Part shown: positions 59,170 to 64,000 of the stretch, in pieces | How the letters are laid out: each line of letters opens with the position of its first letter | How positions within the stretch are numbered: the stretch's first letter is position 1 | Assembly (NCBI GenBank): GCA_016714565.1 | Contig: JADKDM010000037.1 | Span: 372,001 to 436,000 of the forward strand | Direction: 5' to 3' | DNA length: 64,000 nt | Source of the DNA: Candidatus Villigracilis propinquus | GTDB lineage: Bacteria > Chloroflexota > Anaerolineae > Anaerolineales > Villigracilaceae | Made by a program: the position numbers and the translations under genes | Notes under the pieces: generated by a model | Seen by the model: only the letters and a program-made list of their open reading frames with translations | Told to the model about the DNA's origin: nothing | Database searches by the model: none

Positions 59170-59240
59170 GTCGTCCTCCGAAGATCCATTATACACACGC
59201 AAAATTGACCGCCCAAAAATGGATATAGTAAACTTGGCGA

Positions 59241-59657
59241 ATGCCAATTTCATCCACCTACACAAAAACGATCAGTATTCCAAAATCTGCCATTGACGAG
59301 AACGGGCATGTGAACAACGTGACATACGTGCAATGGATGCAGGATATTGCCGTGGAACATTACGCATCCATAGGCGGAGTCCAAGCCCAGGGACCAGATG
59401 CCACATGGGTCATCCGTGAGCACAGGATCGAATATCTTTTGCCCGCGTTCGAAAATGAGGAAATTGAAATTAGAACCTGGGTGGAGAATATCCGCCGCGT
59501 GCGCTCGTTGAGAAAATATGAATTCGTGAGAAAAAGCGATGGGAAGGTAGTAGTAAAAGGCGAATCAGACTGGGTGTTTGTGGATGTGAGAACGGGACGT
59601 CCACTGGCGATTCCAACAGACGTGGAAAACATATTCAAAGACCCTAAAGGTCTTTAA
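59241..59657 (+). CDS. Acyl-CoA thioesterase, hotdog fold
   Basis: 138 residues. ENGHVNNVTYVQWMQDIAVE is the 4-hydroxybenzoyl-CoA/FatA-type active-site helix with Asp19 nearby; IRTWVENIRRVRSLRKYEFV follows. Hydrolyses acyl-CoA or acyl-ACP. A TATAGT box 11 nt upstream and no ribosome binding site suggest a leader of only a few bases. The last codons lie in a palindrome shared with the convergent glycosyltransferase gene. Confidence 0.86.
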   Translation: MPISSTYTKTISIPKSAIDENGHVNNVTYVQWMQDIAVEHYASIGGVQAQGPDATWVIREHRIEYLLPAFENEEIEIRTWVENIRRVRSLRKYEFVRKSDGKVVVKGESDWVFVDVRTGRPLAIPTDVENIFKDPKGL

Positions 59658-59670
59658 GACCTTTAGGGTC
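59640..59670. terminator. Palindrome shared by two convergent gene ends
   Basis: GACCCTAAAGGTC-TTTAA-GACCTTTAGGGTC is a perfect 13-bp stem. It encodes the last residues of both convergent genes (each strand reads DPKGL), and both stop codons fall in or near it; T-rich sequence follows on the plus strand (TAATAATTTTT). Functions as a terminator for both. Confidence 0.75.
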
Positions 59671-60828
59671 TAATAATTTTTCGTACACTTTTAGCAATTT
59701 CTTCTGAGACTCATGCCATGTAAATTTTGTCCGTGCGCGCTCGGAAGCGGAATCTGCTAACCGCCTCGATAATTCAAGATCATTTAGAAGAGAAAGTGTC
59801 TGGCGGGCAAGGTCATCAGGGTCATTTGGAGAGAAGAGAAGCGCGTCCACGTCTTCGCGGACAAGTTCGCGGACAATGGGCATATTGGATGCCAGCATGG
59901 GGCGTCCCGCTGCCATATATTCCAGCAATTTGATCGGGCATGCTCCCTGTGTGACATTGCGATCATTCAAGCCGAGCGGGGCTACGCAAATATCCGCACT
60001 TGCGATCAAGGCTGGGATTTCATGATGCGGCACCGCAGGTTGGACAATGACGTGGTGTTCGATGCCTAATTTCCGAATTTGTTTGGCAAGCATTTTGCGC
60101 TGACGGGAACGTCCGCGGCCAACGATCTGCAAGCGAACGGGTTGTTGTTCGAGAATCTTCGGCAGCGACCTGATGACAATTTCCAATCCCTGCCAATCGG
60201 CGAGGGTGCCGATATATAGCAAAACAGGGATACGCTCACTGCGAACGGGCAAGGGGGTTGCGGAAAAATCCGAAGGGCTGACCCCGTTCGGGATAACAGT
60301 CACCAGCTTTCGGTTAAGTCCGAGCGAGGCAATGTAGTCGCGAGTCACTCGTGAGGGGCAGATGATCGCATCGCTCAGATGTAGAGTCGCAATTTCCTGT
60401 TCCTTTATCTTTGAAAGCAGGTCGGAATCCAAACCGGGGTAATGATATTTGAGTTCAATGGATGGAAGCCCATTTACTTCGAAAAGTATTTTGTAGCCGT
60501 ATTTCTTTTTGTTCTGCGCGATCTGAAACCCGTCCCAAATATTCCGAAAATGCACAACATCGTAATCATGATGCAAGGCAAGATGAGACGAAACCGCTCT
60601 GCCAAAATGCACCGCGCGGGCCAGAAAGTTTTGGGCAAGATCCTGCGAAATGCGGGAGACACGCGCGCCATCAATAGTATCTTCGGGGGGGAGCAGTCCG
60701 TCGTTGGGAGTGATAAGATGGACGCTGTGTTGAGCATTGACCAACCCGCGCAGATTATGCAAAATATGGGTCGAAGCGCCTTTGGGACTTGGTACAATAT
60801 CGAAAGCTGTGTAGAGTATGTTTGGCAT
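59644..60828 (-). CDS. Glycosyltransferase family 4
   Basis: 394 residues from the ATG at 60828. Acceptor domain FDIVPSPKGASTHILHNLRG; donor domain VLLYIGTLADWQGLEIVIRS, and LLEYMAAGRPMLASNMPIVR with the conserved Glu. The start is fixed by a TATAAT box that ends 7 nt upstream and no ribosome binding site (leaderless type). The gene stands apart from the polysaccharide locus and has normal base composition. The last codons are inside the shared palindrome. Function in glycolipid or envelope synthesis is likely. Confidence 0.88.
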   Translation of the reverse strand: MPNILYTAFDIVPSPKGASTHILHNLRGLVNAQHSVHLITPNDGLLPPEDTIDGARVSRISQDLAQNFLARAVHFGRAVSSHLALHHDYDVVHFRNIWDGFQIAQNKKKYGYKILFEVNGLPSIELKYHYPGLDSDLLSKIKEQEIATLHLSDAIICPSRVTRDYIASLGLNRKLVTVIPNGVSPSDFSATPLPVRSERIPVLLYIGTLADWQGLEIVIRSLPKILEQQPVRLQIVGRGRSRQRKMLAKQIRKLGIEHHVIVQPAVPHHEIPALIASADICVAPLGLNDRNVTQGACPIKLLEYMAAGRPMLASNMPIVRELVREDVDALLFSPNDPDDLARQTLSLLNDLELSRRLADSASERARTKFTWHESQKKLLKVYEKLLDPKGLKDL

Positions 60829-60841
60829 TGCCTGGATTATA
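60829..60841 (-). promoter_or_regulatory. -10 box immediately before the glycosyltransferase gene (leaderless)
   Basis: TATAAT on the minus strand (60841-60836) is followed by CCAGGCA and the ATG at 60828. Seven-base gap, as in the other leaderless candidates of the window. Confidence 0.55.
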
Positions 60842-60866
60842 TCGCTGTAAATCACTGGAGGAGTGA

Positions 60867-61799
60867 ATGGTTGTAATTTGTGGAATCATCCTGGTTATTG
60901 TGCTGCTGTTCTTTTATTTATTGAATACAGCGCGCAAGAAAACACCACCGCCAAGCACAACCGGCAAAAAGGATTACACCCCTGTTTATGTTTCCATCGC
61001 TGACAAGCCGGATTCGATCATGCGCGGCATGGATAAATTCGTAGCGGAAGTTCAAAAAACAGAATCAGCAGGCGACAAATGGCGCTGGATTCCTTTGATC
61101 ATTTTCTTCATCGGCGTAGGGCTGACAGCAATCGACGGGCTTCTCTTTGCGCTTGGTTACGTTTCTTTTATTTTCACGATAGGCGCGATCTGCTTATGGC
61201 TTGCTTCATTCATCATGGCGCGTAGTTTACGAAAAAGTGACTCGAAGGATTTTTCGCCGCGCTATTTTGGAACAAAGGAGATCCTGCATACGCTTCGTGA
61301 TGACCTGAAACCTGGCGCTACATTTTTGGGTCATCTTGATCTGACAGGTGCCATGCTGCAAACCAAGGTGGCGCGCGAGACAAAAGACACGCGCGACCGC
61401 ACAACACAGCACTTTAGTGACACGTGGCTTTCCCTAAAAGCCAAACTTTATGATGGCAATGTCCTGCGCATTTCCGCCACGCAAAAAACCAAGAATCGCA
61501 AATCATACTGGAAGCGAAGCAGTATCAGCGGAAAGATGAAAATGAAGCCCGAGAAATTCAAAGGCTCAGAGCAGGAATTAAAAGTCCGCATTGTGGTAAA
61601 CCCCGAAGCGTATGAAGTCAGACCTTCTGCCAACTTCAAGCCCGGACAAAACATCGGCAAATACACCATCGCCGAAGTTAACACCGATGGCGGTATTATC
61701 AACATCCTTGCCAAATCTCCATTTGAAGATATTGGGCAGGAACATATTCTCGGTTTTCTAAAATCTGCATATTCCCTCTTACAACGAAAGGCTGCATAA
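60867..61799 (+). CDS. Hypothetical membrane protein
   Basis: 310 residues. A first helix at about 2-18, a short linker rich in Pro and Lys, helices at about 74-92 and 97-117, then a cytoplasmic or outside domain of 190 residues (EILHTLRDDLKPGATFLGHL, FSDTWLSLKAKLYDGNVLRI, KSYWKRSSISGKMKMKPEKF, LKVRIVVNPEAYEV). I do not recognise the family. RBS GGAGGAG precedes the ATG. Its stop overlaps the start region of the next gene (TAAATG), so the two genes form a coupled pair. Confidence 0.7.
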   Translation: MVVICGIILVIVLLFFYLLNTARKKTPPPSTTGKKDYTPVYVSIADKPDSIMRGMDKFVAEVQKTESAGDKWRWIPLIIFFIGVGLTAIDGLLFALGYVSFIFTIGAICLWLASFIMARSLRKSDSKDFSPRYFGTKEILHTLRDDLKPGATFLGHLDLTGAMLQTKVARETKDTRDRTTQHFSDTWLSLKAKLYDGNVLRISATQKTKNRKSYWKRSSISGKMKMKPEKFKGSEQELKVRIVVNPEAYEVRPSANFKPGQNIGKYTIAEVNTDGGIINILAKSPFEDIGQEHILGFLKSAYSLLQRKAA

Positions 61800-63359
61800 A
61801 TGAGTCGCAAAATCATTCCCTTTATTGTTGCAATTGTACTTTCCTGTCTCGTCATGATCGTGGCAGGCGTGTTCGCCTTTAGCGGCGCTGTGGCCGCCGA
61901 AAAATTTGGAAGCAATGTCATTTGGAACCAGCCTTACAACACCGCTGAAAGCATGAAGGTCATTGACCTCAGCGGTGACGGACAGGACGATCTCTTCATT
62001 CAAAACACAACTGATGTTTCAAGCTACGATGGCAGCGGCAACGTCCTGTGGACTCTGCCCTATCAATCTCCAAAAACTACCCTAGGTGATGTGAACGGGG
62101 ATGGCGTGGAAGATGTGGTTGTGTACTACGTTGGAAACGGCATGGCTGTGGATGTTATATCCAAGGGACAGGTAAGCACTCTGGCACAGGCGCTTGACGT
62201 TGGTTTCCCTTCGCGTGTGGCAGTCATCCGCTTCTCTTCTGAACCTCAAATTGTGCTCGGTGATAACTCGGGCGGAATCCTCGCTGTGAATTTGGACGGC
62301 GCTCCGCTCTGGAGCGGAGACTTGGGTTCTTCAGAAATTCGCGGCATGGACGATGCCCGCATTGGCGGTCAAGTCCATGTTGCAATTGCCACCAATGACG
62401 GCTCCATCGCAGTGTACGACGCGCAAGGCAACGCAATCTGGCAAACCAGCCAGGAACAACTCCGCCGTATGCGCGCCTTCGACCTGAATGGCGACGGCAA
62501 CAGCGAAGTCATCACGGGCGGCGAGTACGGTGCATTCAGAATTTACAATGCGGTGGATGGCGGCATACTTTTTGAAAAATCCCTTGGGCAGGCTGTCAGT
62601 GAAGTCCGCGAAGTGGAGTTGAACGGCGACCCATCTTCCCGTGAGATCGTAGTCGGCGGGAAGGACGGCGGCATTTGGGCATTCTCATTCGATGGCACAA
62701 CCGCCACCCAAATGTGGACAGGCTCTCTCTCAGACAAAGTGACCGAAATTGCGGGTCTTGATATCGACGAAGATGGAAAACAGGAAGCGGTCATCGGCGA
62801 CGACCAGGGGAACGTGGCAGTCTTTACTGAGAATGGAACACGCAATAATTTACCCAAACATTCCACGGGTATCACCCGCGTGGATATTGGCAAACTTGGC
62901 GGCGACCGCTATGTAGTCATTGCAGATTACAACGAAGTACAGGTCAACAAGGTGAATTTCAGTTCCATCCCCGGCTTCCGCTTTACGCCTCTTGTCGTGG
63001 GACTTGTCGTCTCTGCGGTATTTCTGATCATCGCGGCCATTCTTGCGTCCATTCCGCCGAAGCCGGAAATGAAAGTTTCCTTCCAGGATAGCAGCAAGGA
63101 ATCGCTTGAAGCGCAGCGCCGCATGTTGAAAGAATCCATTGCGGATGTGGAACGCCTGCGCAAAGCTGGTGAAATGAGCGGAGATGCCTATCTTGCACGT
63201 CTTAAACGCCTGCGCTCAGACCTTGCCGATAATGAAACCGCGTACAAAACTGCAGGCCACCCGATTAAGGTTGAGACCTTCGCCTGCCCACACTGCGGCG
63301 GAACTCTCGAACTCGGTATGGATAAATGCGAGTATTGCGGACAGGTAATTCTTTCGTAA
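61800..63359 (+). CDS. Exported beta-propeller protein with membrane helix, coiled coil and zinc ribbon
   Basis: 519 residues. Signal anchor (about 5-30), then a propeller of PQQ/FG-GAP type with calcium-loop repeats (DLSGDGQDDL, DVNGDGVEDV, DLNGDGNSEV, DIDEDGKQEA) to about 385, one membrane helix (about 396-418), a coiled coil (SLEAQRRMLKESIADVERLR) and a C-terminal zinc ribbon FACPHCGG...KCEYCG. This joins an outside sensor-like domain to a cytoplasmic metal-ribbon module in one chain. Begins at the overlapping ATG, coupled with the gene before. No known homologue recalled. Confidence 0.75.
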   Translation: MSRKIIPFIVAIVLSCLVMIVAGVFAFSGAVAAEKFGSNVIWNQPYNTAESMKVIDLSGDGQDDLFIQNTTDVSSYDGSGNVLWTLPYQSPKTTLGDVNGDGVEDVVVYYVGNGMAVDVISKGQVSTLAQALDVGFPSRVAVIRFSSEPQIVLGDNSGGILAVNLDGAPLWSGDLGSSEIRGMDDARIGGQVHVAIATNDGSIAVYDAQGNAIWQTSQEQLRRMRAFDLNGDGNSEVITGGEYGAFRIYNAVDGGILFEKSLGQAVSEVREVELNGDPSSREIVVGGKDGGIWAFSFDGTTATQMWTGSLSDKVTEIAGLDIDEDGKQEAVIGDDQGNVAVFTENGTRNNLPKHSTGITRVDIGKLGGDRYVVIADYNEVQVNKVNFSSIPGFRFTPLVVGLVVSAVFLIIAAILASIPPKPEMKVSFQDSSKESLEAQRRMLKESIADVERLRKAGEMSGDAYLARLKRLRSDLADNETAYKTAGHPIKVETFACPHCGGTLELGMDKCEYCGQVILS

Positions 63360-63397
63360 TACGTGATACGTAAAACGTAACTAACTTCAAAATAGAC

Positions 63398-63490
63398 CAG
63401 CCACAAATTTCATTGATTTGTAAAGATAAATTAAATATCCGCGCAAATTCGTGAAATACGTGGCTGGCATTGCTTCGTTGCAATGACGAC
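63398..63490. repeat. Imperfect inverted repeat plus remnant of the CGTCATTGC repeat
   Basis: CCAGCCACAAATTTCA (63398-63413) and TGAAATACGTGGCTGG (63453-63468) match at 14 of 16 positions. ATTGCTTCGTTGCAATGACG follows directly and is a short remnant of the palindrome seen at 45207-45294. Nothing else is found in the gap. Confidence 0.65.
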
Positions 63491-63747
63491 TATTCTGCCT
63501 TAACGACAATTTGAGAAGCAAGCACATATCGCTTCCCATGCACAGCCAGCAAATTGCAGTCAGATACTTGTCCGCAGTCTGCGCAGTATTTTCCGTCAGG
63601 GCCGATCTCGAGCAATTTCCCTTTCTGCACCAGCAACTCAAGCATGGATGCAACAGCGGTTGGCTGTGCCATCATCACACGGCTGATCTCGAACAGGCTC
63701 AAGCCTTCCTTCTTTTCACTCAGTAGAGAAAGCAGTTGAGATAACAT
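63490..63747 (-). CDS. feoC: FeoC-like iron-sulfur regulator
   Basis: 85 residues. Winged helix LSQLLSLLSEKKEGLSLFEI and MMAQPTAVASMLELLVQKGK, then a Cys-rich wing KYCADCGQVSDCNLLA with C-x2-C-x5-C. This fits FeoC-like proteins that bind an iron-sulfur cluster and act on FeoB stability or expression. It follows the FeoB gene by 6 nt, as in feoBC operons. Iron uptake genes are thus present twice in the window. Confidence 0.85.
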   Translation of the reverse strand: MLSQLLSLLSEKKEGLSLFEISRVMMAQPTAVASMLELLVQKGKLLEIGPDGKYCADCGQVSDCNLLAVHGKRYVLASQIVVKAE

Positions 63748-63753
63748 ACCCAG

Positions 63754-64000
63754 CTATCCAAACCCGAGCAGCTTACCACCTTGAAAGACGATGAAAGCTG
63801 CGATCCACGCCACGGCAGTTTGGTACACAGCCGAAGTAACCGCCCACGAACTTCCAAACTCGTGTTTGATCGCGCCCAATGTCGCCACACAGGGGACATA
63901 CAACAGCACAAAGACCAACAAGGCAGCGGCAGTCAATGGGGTGAAGTTATTTTGCAAAGCAAGGCTGAGAGCAGTATCCTGTCTGTCAACCTGTTCATCC
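63754..64000 (-). CDS. feoB: FeoB, C-terminal end (truncated by window edge)
   Basis: About 81 residues of a second FeoB at the right edge. The permease end FVLLYVPCVATLGAIKHEFG with the conserved Cys of the gate region, then SAVYQTAVAWIAAFIVFQ and a short tail, is typical of full-length FeoB. The rest is outside the window, so it is not known whether this copy is split like the other. feoC follows by 6 nt. Confidence 0.9.
   Translation of the reverse strand, partial: DEQVDRQDTALSLALQNNFTPLTAAALLVFVLLYVPCVATLGAIKHEFGSSWAVTSAVYQTAVAWIAAFIVFQGGKLLGFG

Noticed and set aside
1..64000. tRNA or rRNA genes
   Set aside because: No T-loop GGTTCGA-type sequence with a matching acceptor stem, and no rRNA-like sequence, was noticed by eye in the intergenic regions. 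A covariance scan was not possible.

Overview
The window looks like a chromosomal segment of a Chloroflexota bacterium, most likely of the Anaerolineae. I infer this from gene content: a Bacillus-like fadN/fadA/acyl-CoA dehydrogenase set, membrane-anchored DtxR-FeoA proteins, lipoproteins with Pro/Thr-rich linkers, DUF4013 and YtxH proteins, ROK/ABC sugar operons, and long imperfect palindromes in many spacers. No rRNA or tRNA gene was seen, so the assignment is tentative. Base composition is fairly even except for an AT-rich island at about 10.1-28.1 kb.

Layout. 1-1.6 kb: divergent threonine genes (thrC, cut by the left edge, and thrB). 1.7-9.9 kb: terC, then a leftward fatty-acid degradation operon (TetR regulator with a palindromic operator, two acyl-CoA dehydrogenases, fused hydroxyacyl-CoA dehydrogenase/enoyl-CoA hydratase, thiolase, SCP2 protein). 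10.1-27 kb: an AT-rich exopolysaccharide locus with glycosyltransferases, Wzx flippase, Wzy polymerase, Wzz, an initiating sugar-phosphate transferase, a BcsB-like protein, a beta-helix protein and a membrane protein with a degenerate GGDEF domain that keeps a c-di-GMP I-site. Remnants of mobile elements lie inside it and at its right end. 28-37.6 kb: small housekeeping and envelope genes (glutaredoxin, lipoproteins, YtxH, methyltransferase, hemolysin III, SpeE-like fusion, PAF-acetylhydrolase-like lipase). 37.7-47.8 kb: an ATP-grasp ligase, then a leftward sugar operon (ROK regulator, ROK-type kinase, PIG-L deacetylase, ABC transporter, UroD/MtaA-like zinc protein, SIS isomerase). 48-53.3 kb: a ferrous-iron operon behind a consensus promoter covered by two DtxR-type dyads. 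It encodes two DtxR-FeoA regulators (one membrane anchored), an isoprenylcysteine-methyltransferase-like protein and a FeoB split into separate G-domain and permease chains. 53.5-58.2 kb: a Tat-exported copper oxidase, a ZIP transporter, and a zinc operon (SmtB-type ArsR, rhodanese, second ICMT-like protein, CDF efflux pump). 58.2-63.4 kb: hydrolase, thioesterase, glycosyltransferase and a two-gene membrane/propeller pair. 63.5-64 kb: FeoC and the 3' end of a second FeoB.

The most notable observation is the membrane-anchored rhodanese at 56195-56656. An in-frame TGA falls at a position that is Cys in related proteins (motif YCT-TGA-PSEETS), and a hairpin with a GU-containing apical loop lies at SECIS distance behind it. 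This is a candidate selenoprotein in a zinc-responsive operon. Also notable: promoters whose TATAAT box sits 6-7 nt before the start codon (leaderless mRNAs), a 13-nt poly-C tract directly before the fadN ribosome binding site, and the c-di-GMP-receptor-like protein of the exopolysaccharide locus.
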